Shown: positions 23,113 through 35,000 of the stretch, piece after piece
How positions within the stretch are numbered: the stretch's first letter is position 1
Layout: each line of letters opens with the position of its first letter
Assembly: GCA_026874595.1 (NCBI GenBank)
Contig: CM049306.1
Coordinates: forward strand, 15,893,019 to 15,957,018
Reading direction: 5' to 3'
Length of the DNA: 64,000 nucleotides
Origin: Sipunculus nudus
Taxonomy: Eukaryota; Annelida; Sipuncula; Golfingiida; Sipunculidae
Translations under genes and position numbers: made by a program
The notes under the pieces: model-generated
Told to the model about the DNA's origin: nothing
Databases searched by the model: none
The model's input: only the letters and a program-made list of their open reading frames with translations

Positions 23113-23383
23113 CTGTTAATGGACAGTTTTTCAAATACTTCTACTGCAATGTGGATAAAGTTATATTGCCAAGTCAAAACCTGTGTGACAATAGCACTCC
23201 ATTTGTAAATAATATAAATGACATCAAGTCTCCAAAGATACTATCAAAATCTTACATAAGTTAAACATCAACAACTCCATTCAGATTATATTAAAACATA
23301 AACCAAGCATGTGCCTCATTTCCAAATCGTGTTTTGTGATCATATATAACAGCTGAGCGCTGTGACCCATTGGTCCCTTGTTT

Positions 23384-24110
23384 ACAGGAAGGTGTGTAGC
23401 AATTTTTCTGTTGTTCATAAATACACAAATTCTTCTTATAAATAACCTCCATGAAATGTATCATAAAAATCTAAAAGTCACTTGACTTTAAGTGATTTGA
23501 GCAGTACATAAGCCCATATCTTTTCATCCATCTGATTTAAAGCACATTTCATGACAATTAAAGTTGTTACTTTGATAACAAGGCTGGTCTAGATAATTAT
23601 CTCTATAAGAAAACAGAGACTAGACGTTGCTTCATCTTGGAGCTAGGACTAAATAAGACCAACCAGCTGTCAGGTTCATGTCATTATCACTAACTAATCA
23701 CAAACTTCTTATGCAGCACTGAGACAAATTTATGTTAAGATTTTTTTTACAGAAATTGAAAGTAGGTCACAGTTACCTGTTTTTGTACAAGATATGTTCA
23801 AAAGCTTGATTTTTATTTCAGCCCAATTGTTAACATGATGGTTATTAAAGTTGTACAGATGAATGCCAGAGCTGAAAATTTCCTGTGAGATATATTGTGT
23901 TAAAGGAACAGTTATGTAATCAAACATTTAATGAGATTAATATGAATTTGCTTCATCAAGTTTTGGTTCCAAAATAGCCAGGAGGCAATCGGACAAACCT
24001 GTCATATTTTTTAGGCTACAGACTTTTAATTTAATTTAAGCAGCTCATACATTGCATGCCATGGAGTCACTTGTTCACTTCAGTTTAGAAAAGGCTAGAC
24101 AGTTTACATC
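23384..24110. other. Unique AT-rich DNA
   Basis: No shared repeat words and no splice-bounded coding stretch seen. Confidence 0.5.
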
Positions 24111-24389
24111 CTCTTCCTCTTTATACATTAAACAATGAAAGTGGTACCAAAACACTTCACAAGGTTTCTACTCAAATAAACTCTTCCTCTTTATACATTA
24201 AACAATGAAAGTGGTACCAAAACACTTCACAAGGTTTCTACTCAAATAAACTCTTCCTCTTTATACATTAAACAATGAAAGTGGTACCAAAACACTTCAC
24301 AAGGTTTCTACTCAAATAAACTCTTCCTCTTTATACATTAAACAATGAAAGTGGTACCAAAACGCTTCACAAGGTTTCTACTCAAATAA
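24111..24389. repeat. 70-bp minisatellite, four near-identical copies
   Basis: Copies start at 24111, 24181, 24251 and 24321 with CTCTTCCTCTTTATACATTA, followed by AACAATGAAAGTGGTACC, AAAACACTTCACAAGG and TTTCTACTCAAATAAA. The only substitution I see before the last base is A to G at 24364 in copy four. Such uniformity implies recent expansion. Confidence 0.95.
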
Positions 24390-27300
24390 CAATCTAATCA
24401 GTGTGCATTTTACTGCTCTTTCTATATAAATGAATTAATATTTACAAATATTTTATTCTTAACTCACATACTTTATTGTATTATCATTAAATGTAAAATT
24501 ATATCAGTGATCATGCCAGGAACAATTTTTTTTGTTGACAGCTGTTCCATATCATTTGCTCTGTGAAAACATAATGTAAATATAAATACTATTCCAGGTT
24601 AAAGGGATTTTTTAGTTTCCTGGATTGAGTCCAGGGAAGTTGTAGTAAAGCGATTATCCTTTCATCTGTTGACATATAGACTCAGGCATGCACAATAAAA
24701 TGTGAAGGAATTTAATCAGGCTGCTATCAATTTTATAGGAGGAAAAGACACCAGAAAAGAATGTCCAAGGTAGGCAAATGAGTTTGAGATATCATTGTCT
24801 GAACAAACAGCTAACAAGATCAGATGAATTTACAGACAGGATGCTTTTAAAGAAATGAGATAAACCACCTGTGTATATCTGTCAGCTGCCAAAGGTGCAC
24901 TATCTGCACATGCAGCCTGATGGCCAAGTCCTCATTATGTCAATGCTGGTTTCTTTGATGACCTTGTTTGAATTAGGAGTGTAATCATGTGCATTGGAAA
25001 CTGTGATGAACGTTGGAAGCAGATAATCTAATTTGTATTTTTTATCACTCAGAATTTACATAATTTAATGAAAAACTGGGTAGTAGACTTTACATGCTGT
25101 ATATTTTGTCAGATGTATATAGCCTTCAAAGATCAAGGAAATAAAGATATTTGAGAATAAGTTCACTTTAAATAAGATCATTTATTTAATTTAGACCAAT
25201 AAATATATATATATTTACTAAGATCCATTGCTAGGCTTCTCCTTTTGAAAGCCTGTAATTATATGAAAATACACAAAATACAGTGGTTTCATCTGATTCC
25301 ATTTTTAACTTTGATGTAATTATTATCTTCATCTTAGTATCAGCATGTCAAGAAATGTATGGCCCAAGATAGTGATGATAAGTGGACTCTCATCTGACCT
25401 AAAACAGTTGCATCCACCTGTCTCTCAGGTGACATCACTTGTTTTTTAGACACTGGAACCATAATTTTAAGTTTTGCCTTTTACATATATCACCATATCT
25501 CATTTTGGTCAAGCTTATACATTTTCTCTGTTATCAAGAAAGTCTCCATCACTGCCTCTTGTTCCAGCTTGTGGTGCTTAATGTATCCTTGTATTTTACT
25601 GTACTGAGTTACGTCTCAGCCTATTCAGATTTTTATAAATCAGCTCTAGATGGACCAGTATAATTGATGTGTATACATCATATGTTCCAAACGTTGAAGC
25701 TAGAAAATTTAGTCAGAGCCTAAACTCACACTATTAGTTACAGTTCAGGTAGTCATGCAGTATATGTTTTCCACCACAGATTCCCATGTAAATCTTTGAG
25801 CACATGAGATTGCATTTGGTTGCTGTACATCAATCCCTAATATTTGCTAATTGTTGACCAAAATCATCAAACCCTTTTTGATAATATATTTTGAATATCT
25901 TAGCTGCGCTCATCTTTATTTTCACACAGACTATGTTCGGTCACAAATTCTTCTTACCAAACCTGAAATTAGGTCATTACAATAAATGTGGCACAAATTA
26001 CACAAAAGTAAAGGTTGCAATATGATCTCAAAGATCAATGTCACCAAGGACAGGGCAGTTTCATGGAAATGCTTGAGCTATTCAGAGCAGTTCAATTGAG
26101 TGCTACAGATAATTCAATATTAAGTACACCTGATCAAGCCTGAAATTAGGTCGTTATGAAGTCAGTGAAAGAAGGTACAGGCAAAGGTTAGTTTCCCTTG
26201 CCTGTTCACTTTTATATTCTGGTAATCAATAACATCAGGCATATATACTATACACTTTGTACTATGAACTTCAAAATCAGGATATAAACTTGGCTTTTGT
26301 ACTCACCTGACATTTTTTTCAGGCCTAATTGTAACTTGGTGTGAGTTCTTAAATTTAAGGTAAATTTGATCAAGGGACAGTCCCAACTACTGGTGTTTCA
26401 GTAACAGTGGTATAAGTGAAAGTGTCCTGTACCAAGGTGTAAGATGTAAATATTGCAAAAATTGAACACTTTATTTAAGTTGCTAAGGTTAACATTATAT
26501 AATTAAACAGTATGTGCAGGTTATCTATCAGCCTACCTCAAATGACTTTGTTCCCAAAACCTGTGTGAAATATGTTTATAACCTGTCTCCAGTGTGTCGC
26601 CATGCAGCCACTGCAGCCACTGTAATTTATTCTAACTTTGCCATAACCATATAAAAAAAGTTTTTTTTTTTCAAAGGATTTCATAAATCTCGCAGATAGG
26701 TCATATGTTGTGCCTTTCACTTTCACAAGAGTTAAAGAGACTCTTTATGTACTAACAACATGCTGATAGTGAAAATAAAACAAATGATCAGGCATCTACT
26801 TTACTACACTGTTACTATCAATAATGAATAGATTTCATGAAGAGTAGAGTACATAGAAATCCTGCGTAGGAGATTTTATTGCTTGCCTGATACAGTATTC
26901 ACAGATCTACCATTCTGTGGAATGAATAAAAGCTCTCGGGGGTGTATCAGGGGCTCTGTGTTCAACACCACTCATTGATTGACTTGCAGGATCTGCTTTG
27001 TGCACTCCTACTGTTATGTTAATACTACGCACCCACAAGATTAGGTTGGGACACTAACAAAATCTATAACAGCAAGGCTGATTGAAAAAAAAGCTTTCCA
27101 TTGTAGCCAAGGACTTAAGATTTTAAGAGTAAGATTAAAGACACCCATGCTTTCACCCAGTGAGTGTCCTGAAACACATGAATGTAATAAAACCCAGTTT
27201 GTAAGTTTTAATTAGCAACCTAAAAGGTAGTGTCTCTGTAGTAATCCAACACACAATCAGGACAGTTTGCTATGGGATTACACCTGAAATAACAAAAATA

Positions 27301-28867
27301 AGTAAAACATGTGACATGAAATTCTGATTCATCCCACTGGCATTTGATGGCGATGACTGAAAAATTCCCTTCAACTTAAGATCCTTCAATTATTGTATTA
27401 TGAATAGTCTGGTGATGCAGCATTGGTTTTGTGTTTAGACTACTCCTTCACATATTACTTATATACATATACACACATTGTAATGTGATTTTATTAAAAT
27501 TCATGAAATTGTACCCTTCTCACATACCCATTTGCTTTAGATTTTGACATACAACTGTATGTGTTATATATTCCCTAGTGTCTTTTTCTTGTAGACACTA
27601 TCTGCAATCTACTGTGGATCATTTTCATATAACAATATTTTATTTTATATTATATATACAAGGAAACTCATTTGAAGAGGATACATGACAGGGTGTATTT
27701 CACTTCACAGGAATATAATGTTTTGTCTATAAGTTTTAACAAAAGACAGACTCATGTCCTGCTTACATACCTTGGAGCAATTCTAAATTGAATCTAATTG
27801 GACTTGAAAGGGTAATTGGAAGAATTAGAATTGAATTAAAATTAATGAATTGGAATCGAATTGGAACTCTTAGACTGAGATGAATGTAGATGAATTGATG
27901 AACAAATTTTTCAGCTTATGTTTTCTCCAAAGTACTGTAATAAAGAAGTCACCTGTCCTTGAGGAGTTCATGTTTTGGGTCTGCCATGCAGTGTTTGAAT
28001 AAATTGAAAAAAAAAAAAAAAAATGTTTCAAGTGGATGTTACAAGAGTGTGTTAAAACTTAGCAGCAGAAATGCTGTTTAGTTTCTGTTATTGAATTGTG
28101 TGTATTAGCTCACTTGCCATTGAAGCATCGTATCAAAAGACTGAAGTGTTTTTGAATTGCAGATTAAATTTGAGTAAAAAAAATTCATATGCATTGAATT
28201 GGCATGGATTGTATTCTATAAAAAATTAATTAAATTGGTATTAAAAATAATATGAATTTGAATTAAAGTGGAATCGAAAAATCTGAATTGACCCAGGCCT
28301 GCATGTCTGTTGGTGGCATTAGATTTACCCGGTGCGGGTGAAGATAAATGTGAAAAAGGATGGTGTTATTAGTAAACCCTTAGGATTTTAGGTGTCTTTT
28401 TTGCAAGACTAGAAATAATCCAGTAGGTCAGAAAGATTCTGTCAAGGTTTAAACATTTTGCCATACAGTCTGTGACAGGGACCAAGCCAGGGTCCAACAT
28501 CATAACTGTTATTTCTATCCCACCCCCAGCTTTAGCGTTGTTAAAAGAGAAGATTAATATTCATGATAAGACCTATTTGAAACCCAAAGGGAATTGTTTC
28601 CTTTGCATAATCTTAAAAATCAAGCAGGTATTTACTTAGAGAAATAACTTACTTCCATGAACTATTTTCCTCTCCATGCTGCATTTATGAAGTCACTTGT
28701 GACAGTGGCTGTATGCATGGTTGTATACAGCTCAGCAACATAGGAAACCACAGATTAACATACTTTGAATCTTTCTCTAATTGTTAAAAATGTATAGGCT
28801 GAGCAGATTTTTACCTGATATAAATTGTTTGCCTTGGGTTCCTTTTGTGAATCCCTGAATATATATA
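24390..28867. other. Unique AT-rich DNA with a degenerate GAATTG tract
   Basis: No supported exon. Imperfect GAATTG/AATTGGA repeats occupy about 27783-27880 and 28185-28300 on either side of an A17 run (28007-28023); the second tract ends GAATTGACCCAGGCCTG. The rest is unremarkable. Confidence 0.45.
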
Positions 28868-29258
28868 TGTCACAGGACAAACTCCGATCCAGTAAAATCG
28901 TCGATCCTACTAGGATAAAGTCCAATCAAACTTTCTACTAGGAGAAACTCCGATCAGACTTTCTACTAGTAGGATCGGCGATTCTACTAGGACAAACTCT
29001 GATCATAGCCTCTACTGGGACAAACTCCGATCAACCAGAGACCACAACATAATTAGACTTTCTACTAGTAGAATCAGTGATTCTACTAGGACAAATTTCA
29101 ATTGTAGTCTCTACTGGGACAAACTCTGATCATAGTCTCTACTAGGACAAACTCCAATTGTAGTCTCTACAATGAGAAACTTACCATATTTTACCTAATT
29201 TCTGAACCTGAGATAAAAAATGAATAAAACACAGTAATATTTTGACCAAATGTTTTAT
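28868..29258. repeat. Left terminal inverted repeat of Ginger-like element
   Basis: Inverted partner of 30066-30482. It carries about eight spaced copies of (A/G)GGACAAACTCYGATC or variants, starting near 28874, 28910, 28940, 28988, 29018, 29089, 29117 and 29144. The inner edge aligns through ATTTCTGAACCTGAGAT and ACACAGTAATATT to ACCAAATGTTTTATTTA. Confidence 0.85.
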
Positions 29259-29836
29259 TTATGTATTTGAAAAAAATAAAGAAAAATAAATACAAGCACA
29301 TATGATAAAACACAATATCCTACGATTATATATACAAGTCACAGATATACATCTAAATGTTTCATTCAAACAAACTGTTTATCTACTTGTATATATGTAA
29401 AATTCCTTAATTTAAGGGTAGATCTAAAATATTTCATTCACATCCTGTCCTAAAATCACAGAGAAAAATTGCAATATATACATCCAACAGTACTTATGTC
29501 AATCAATGAAAAAGCCACTGATACAGAATGTAGGTTTCATATAGAACATACAAGTTTATGTGATAAAAAATACAAATAAAAGCACAAGCACATATTAGCA
29601 CAAACTGTTATCTACAATTCCTGAACAAAGGTATAACTTATTTCTTAAAATAAAAGAGAAAAATGCAATATATACATCTGACAGTACTTATGTTTATCAA
29701 TTAATTAGCCACTTATACAGATTGTGTGTATTTTCATACAGAGCTTTTTCAAAAGACTCACTCGCAGAAATACAGTTCCCTCTGTAAAGTGCAAGTCCAT
29801 CATGAAAATATCAAACCTAAGGTTATATAAACTTCC

Positions 29837-30037
29837 TCAAAGCTCAAAAAATCTGTTTTTACAAACACTGAATGTTTCTGGGTGGCACTTTGTGGAGCAT
29901 TTCAAGCCTGCCTGTCTGCAATTACATCTCTTTGTCACACAGCAGCCTTTGCACTTGCACATGGTGGCACCCTTTGTCGCTTTAGCATCCCAGTTTGAGT
30001 TCACACGGGATGCTTGGATCAGAGATATTCCATTCAT
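29837..30037 (-). pseudogene. C-terminal CXC-domain relic of a KRBA2/Ginger-type transposase
   Basis: 66 codons from ATG at 30037 to a stop, with an in-frame stop just upstream (30047-30049), so only the protein's end is left. After ISLIQASRVNSNW comes a cysteine array: CKCKGCC, TKRCNC, RQAGLKC, STKCH. The spacing C-x-C-x2-CC-x4-C-x-C-x6-C-x3-CH matches the CXC (tesmin/TSO1-like) zinc-binding domain that closes integrase-type transposases annotated as KRBA2-like in invertebrates. It sits between the inverted repeats of the host element, oriented toward the left end. No integrase DDE region or other exon was found. Identity of the motif is fairly sure; function is lost or at best that of a small DNA-binding peptide. 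Confidence 0.65.
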
Positions 30038-30065
30038 ATTGAAAAGTCATATTGTGTATAATCAT

Positions 30066-30478
30066 AAATAAAACATTTGGTTACCATATTACTGTGTTTA
30101 ATTTATTCATAATCTCAGGTTTCAGAAATTAGACCATTATAGTAAGTTTGTCCTAGTAGAGACTACAATCGGAGTTTGTCCTAGTAGAAGCTCTGATCCA
30201 ACTAGTACATTTATAAATGATTTGAGTTTGTCCTAGTAGAGACCACGATTGGAGTTTGTCCTAGCAGAATCGCCGATTCTACTAGTAGAAAGTCTAATTA
30301 TGTTTTGGTCTCTGGTTGATCAGAGTTTGTCCTAGTAGAGGCTATGATTGGAGTTTGTCCTAGTAGAATCACCAATCCTACTAGTAGAAAGTCTGATCAG
30401 AGTTTCTCCTAGTAGAAAGTCCGATCGGACTTTGTTCTAGTAAAATCAACGATTCTACTGGATCGGAGTTTGTCCTGT

Positions 30479-30482
<4 letters not shown>
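30066..30482. repeat. Right terminal inverted repeat of Ginger-like element
   Basis: Inverted copy of 28868-29258; the outer end GGAGTTTGTCCTGTGACA is perfect. A segment around 30207-30230 (TACATTTATAAATGATTTG) has no clear counterpart in the left arm. Confidence 0.85.

Positions 30483-30522
<40 letters not shown>
30483..30522. repeat. (TA)n microsatellite
   Basis: About 20 uninterrupted TA units directly beside the Ginger-like element; probably the expanded insertion target. Confidence 0.95.
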
Positions 30523-30525
<3 letters not shown>

Positions 30526-33500
30526 CCTGTATTTATTATTTATTCATAAATTCAAAGGTACAGGGACTTCATACAATTTCTCAGCACACCAAGGTTGCAC
30601 TGCATGGGCTTAAACAGTTTTTAAAATCAGGGTGTTACTGTAAAAATGTAAGGCCTACACATTAGAATCTAACAAACCTGAATTCCTTGTAAATTTTTAT
30701 CTGTGACATCTAATGTTATATTTATTGTGTTATCAGCTATGGACCAGGTGCATTTGCAAAATATAACTAGACCCATATAACTAGACCCATCTATATATTC
30801 TGAGAATTGAAAAAAGGGGTTAAAAATTTGTTTAAAAGCATTCCCAGAATTAGACGTTAAACTTTAGTGTCCTTTGCTTAATCTTAACATAGAATGTTTA
30901 GAGTATTGCTACAAATATATGTTATGATAGTCTGTCAACAGGGAGTCCTCAGAGCTCATGCTGATGTATGTTATGCCCTGGCTCCTTAATCACAAGGTCC
31001 TGCCGAGTTCGTGGCCTATTGAAACTGATTCATCGGAACCTGCATGTGTGAATCCACATCATACTGACCAGATTTTCCTGCTGGCTAGCCTTAATGGCTG
31101 TGTTACTTATCCCAGCTCTGGCTGAATGCTCTCAAAATTCTGATTTACAGGAATCATGGACTTGGTTCATTTCTGAAGAATTAAATTAAGTTGGCCACTG
31201 CCAGGGATGGTCTCTGTTGATCTTTATCAAACCTGGTCCCTATCCAGCAAATATTGCTCCCAGCATACCTGCATATTTCCCAGTGGCAATAAAAATTCAG
31301 AACAGTTTGACTTGGGGCATACAAATTCTTCCTCACAGGATGTTTGTGTTAATTCCAAGTTCTGTCTCTAAGTGGTCCTACTGGAATGATATTTCTCTTG
31401 TCAATTTATTGTTTGAGTCAACCATGCAACAATACTGTTGTTATATATTGTTTTATCTTAACTTAGAAATTGCTATATGAGAAAATTAAATTCAAATTTT
31501 TTTCAGTTTGACATTCATATTAGTAAAAGACTTTTAAGTGGCGAAACTTGTAGAATGGTCAGACAGTGTTGTATAAAAACATATCCCTGTAGGTTCTGCT
31601 GTGAAACCCTTCCTGTCCTAATCAGTAATTTTAACTCTAGATTTTCTTGATTTTATTATAATACTGTTGGATTTTAGGGGGGTATTTCCAATATATATAC
31701 AATTAGTTATTTTAAATTTGGATTTTTATGATTTTCTTATAAAATTATAGGGTTTGGGGGTATATACACAAAACTAATATAAAATCTCTCTAGAAAAAAA
31801 AAATAGTGCATATACTCAATTTAACCAAGTGTACACAAGGAAATGAGCATAATATGCTTAGTAAGTACCCTGCTTATTGGCTGGCCCTTGTATTACTTGT
31901 TTTACAATGTCAATGAACATCACTGTTGATGAATATCTATTTTTGCTCTGTAGGTTTAAGAGATGTCATCAAGATTACACTAAATATGACATCAAGTGCA
32001 ACAGCTTATTTTTTCTACTTATATTATTTATTTATTGATATTCCATTATTTTTTAGCGCTGCAATATTTAATTATCAATACTACATCAGAATATATACCA
32101 AAACCACAATAAAGGTCATTGTAGCTTATACAAAGCATTTTATAGGAACACTGAACTGTAAATTTTATTTTATTGCTGAGAGCACTCATATTTAATGTTT
32201 GGAATTTATTATCAAAGGGAATTATGATAGGGAAAGACAACTTTAATGAAGGCTGATGTTCAGTTATTCATATGAGATATTTATCTGTTGCCAGTAATAA
32301 AATCTTATTGAGAGTGATGCAGTGATACTGGTAATATTTACTGGCTCAATCTCCTCTCTAGGTTTATCAGCAGCACATAACCATACAACAGTTACCATTC
32401 AATGCTTGATTTACTTATCTAGACACCAAGAACAATTACGTTATTTTTCTTCAGATAGTGACTGGTTTTTATGAATAGAGGAATGTGTAACAACTGTGAA
32501 TATACCTGAGGGGTATATACATCTATAATAACATTGCGATGTACACATTATCTGTCTACATATTATAACTGAAGCTGGCGGCACAATTCTAACTGAAGCT
32601 GGTGGCACTGAATTGTTATCAGACTATTCCTCTGTAGCCACACCTTAAAAATGCCCTTTATTGGTCTTTTAAGTGTGAGGAAAAATGCCAAGTGTGTTCT
32701 AAGGTGGGTCATTTTCTATATTTTTCCATTAATACTGGGAAATGTGACATTATTTCATGGAGGGTCTGTCGCAGTGCCATCTGTCAGAAACTACACCAAC
32801 TGTGTGTATCCTGTGGGTGAATGCCACCCTTTGGAAACACAGCCACAGTGAAGTCATTTGGACCTGTCCATACACAAAAATAGGTAATATGCTAGATTAT
32901 ATATATATAATTGAAACTAATTATAGACATGAAACTGATAACATAGCAAAGTCCATGTAAGAGATGCTTATTACAAGTATGAAACTAGTAACATTTGGAA
33001 GTACAGGTACAAAATATATATTTGGATTTAAATTAGCAAATTAATATTTGGAAGTAAACTACAGGGGTATTCATTGACATATGAAACTGGTCCTGTTTTG
33101 AAGTACACCTGGGGAAGAGTTACTGTCTGCAAACATGAAACTAGTTACATTTTGAAGTACACATAAGGAACACTTATTGCACTATAGCGTACTTGCTTGT
33201 TTGGTTATATCATAAATTGTCATATCCTTGTCATGCATGGTCCTCTTTAATGAGGGGACATCCATGTGCTTAGAGAACTTCATCTGAGCACAGTCCTCTT
33301 GCCAGTCCTGAGCCATGTGATTGATAGTGAGAATGGTAGGACTATGAAGCTGTTTTTAACAGGGCCACAGGGTAATCAAGTGTGAACCATAGATTTCAAC
33401 ACCGTCTCTAGTGGACTCCAGTAATCACACAGTCAGAGAGAAAATTCATGGCTTGTGGCCCCATTAGATCAGTCATAGAATAACTCAGACTCCAAATCAC

Positions 33501-34235
33501 CAGTTGCTTGGTTCCACATTTTTGTTATCATCATGTTAAGGTATTTATCACCACATAATATGGGCGGATAAAAATGAAAAAGACATGAAGCCAGCATTTG
33601 ACACCATCAGCTGAAGACAGCATGTGTAATCTGTGACGATTTAGATGCACATTTGGGCGGATGTGAAGCGGCTGAGAGTGACTGTAGTACGGCCAGCCAC
33701 GCTGTGTCCCATGGATAAAAGTGAGCATATCACATCAATTTCTGGCCTTCTGCTCACTTTGAGTACATTTCTGATGCTGCCTTAGGTGGTTAAGGAACTG
33801 AAAAAATAAAGGTTAACGTTATGTAAAGAAGTGAAAATGATTATTGCACAATAGGACATGTAATGTATTAACAATGAGCCTCAGTGCTTCTGTTAATCAA
33901 CTGGTGGTAGTTTATGGCTACATGATGCAGCTCCACAGAGATAGGCAGACCCCTTGACAAACCCACATACACAAAACAACCCACATACATAGAACAACCC
34001 ACATACACTAAACAATTCTGATAAATTCATCACCCAGAAGAAGATGTTTTGACAAAACAACCCTTTTCCCAAAATTATTATTAGTGGGATATATTATATG
34101 AACAAAATTCTTTTCAATATTGTGGCTTCCTGTTTACTTTATGATTTTACCGATTGTTAATTTTTTTCACATTATGGCATTTAAATAAATTTCTAGAATT
34201 ACAGTAAATATGTTTTATTTTGCCATATACTTTTT
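30523..34235. other. Unique AT-rich DNA, no supported gene
   Basis: Open stretches at 31217-31480 and 32651-32851 (plus) show no known motif. An 18-bp tandem, three copies of CCCACATACACAAAACAA, lies at 33962-34015. A short duplicated word, CTGAAGCTGGYGGCAC, occurs at 32571 and 32594. The block 33540-33740 is more GC-balanced but has no exon I can bound. Confidence 0.45.
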
Positions 34236-34723
34236 ATGCCCCCGCCACAAAGTGGCCGGGGCATATAGTTTTACCCATGTCCGTCATTCTGTCCTTCTGT
34301 CCTTCCGTCCTTCCGAAATCAAACAGTTGTACGGACTTTTTTTCGCAATGCCTGCAGATATTGGCCTGATTTTTGGTGTGTGGGCAGATATAGACCAGTT
34401 ACAGATCGAGTTCGCGTTTCGTCCCGGTTGACCTACTTTTGACCGTTTTACGGCTCCTAAACATAGAAAATTTCATGAAAGACAGAAATTTTTATGGAAA
34501 ATGCACATGTATGGACTTTTTTTCACAATGCCTGCATATACTGGCATGATTTTTGGTGTGTTGCTTGATAATGACCCGTTACAGATCGAGTTTGCATTTT
34601 GCCCTTGTTGACCTACTTTTGACCATACGACACCTCCTGAACTTAAAAAATTTTTCAAAATTTTACAAATGTTTCTAATTTGCCCCAGGCGGGGGCATTC
34701 GTGTCGTTACGACACATCTAGTT
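34236..34723 (+). mobile_element. Small hairpin-ended element with 180-bp core
   Basis: The head ATGCCCCCGCC (34236-34246) is the exact inverse of GGCGGGGGCAT at 34688-34698. The head also folds as GCCCCCGCCAC-AAA-GTGGCCGGGGC. A CTGTCCTTCCGTCC tract follows, then two monomers 180 bp apart (GGACTTTTTTTC at 34333 and 34513; GTTACAGATCGAGTT; TTGACCTACTTTTGACC). The right end is hairpin GTGTCG-TTA-CGACAC plus ATCTAGTT. CACATCTAGTT is the inverse of the left end of the nested pearl-like element at 22119. The layout matches the larger tandem-core elements. No coding sequence. Confidence 0.65.
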
Positions 34724-34824
34724 ATCAAACAGATTTGAAATAGTGATTTTTTTTGTTTAAATACTCTGACAGAAACAATATAAACACAATAACCAAAACA
34801 AAGTAATTAAAGAAGATAATACAT

Positions 34825-35000
34825 AGCTTGGTCAGGCTGGTGGCTAGATGGTCACCTTTGGAGTTAAAGGTTTCTGCTTTGAAACCTGCCAGTGCCTGCA
34901 AGGCAACATGGTGAAACTAAATATAACCCTGGAGGTTGACTCTAATGCCTAAAGGTCATGACTCCTGGATCATTAATCCTGGCCATGTCCATATAAAAAA
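34825..35000 (+). repeat. Possible tRNA-derived SINE fragment
   Basis: TGGCTAGATGG at 34841-34851 resembles a pol III A box and GCTTTGAAACC at 34876-34886 matches nine of eleven B-box positions, with tRNA-like spacing. The following sequence lacks an obvious A-rich tail. Only one copy is visible, so this rests on the two boxes alone. Confidence 0.3.

Larger units (their letters stand above)
18181..23383 (+). mobile_element. Helentron-like element C (680-bp core) with nested insertions
   Basis: Head hairpin at 18193-18221 and CTGTCCGTCTG microsatellite near 18247-18280. Monomers begin near 18285 and 18960, with a partial third at about 20905. The tail domain 21130-23340 aligns with 3880-5100 of element A (for example CAGCTTATGGC, GATCCAGGTGTCCAACCCAA). 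The end signature is at 23349-23383. Two segments interrupt the colinearity with A: an LTR-like stretch with flank (about 19421-20606) and a pearl-like element (about 22119-23112). No intact protein-coding sequence was found. Confidence 0.65.
28868..30482 (-). mobile_element. Ginger-like TIR transposon, internally deleted
   Basis: Long terminal inverted repeats span about 28868-29258 and 30066-30482. The outer 27 bp match perfectly, starting TGTCACAGGACAAACTCC. Each repeat holds many copies of GGACAAACTCCGATC and CTACTAGTAGAATC. The flanks on both sides are TATA, compatible with a 4-bp target duplication, though the site lies in (TA)n. Termini of the form TGTNR with 4-bp duplications are described for Ginger transposons, whose transposases are related to retroelement integrases. 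The interior (29260-30065) keeps one coding relic on the minus strand, a CXC cysteine-rich domain typical of KRBA2/Ginger-type integrase proteins. The integrase core is absent, so it is non-autonomous. Confidence 0.7.

Noticed and set aside
24111-24389. Regular repeats that might suggest a CRISPR array
   Set aside because: There are no spacers; copies are directly adjacent and the window is eukaryotic.
29724-30071. 115-codon plus-strand open stretch
   Set aside because: It is antisense to the CXC-domain relic and runs into the right inverted repeat.
31217-31480. Plus-strand stretch with FIKPGPYPANIAPSIPAYF
   Set aside because: Looks protein-like in places, but the ends lack clear splice signals and no family is recognised.
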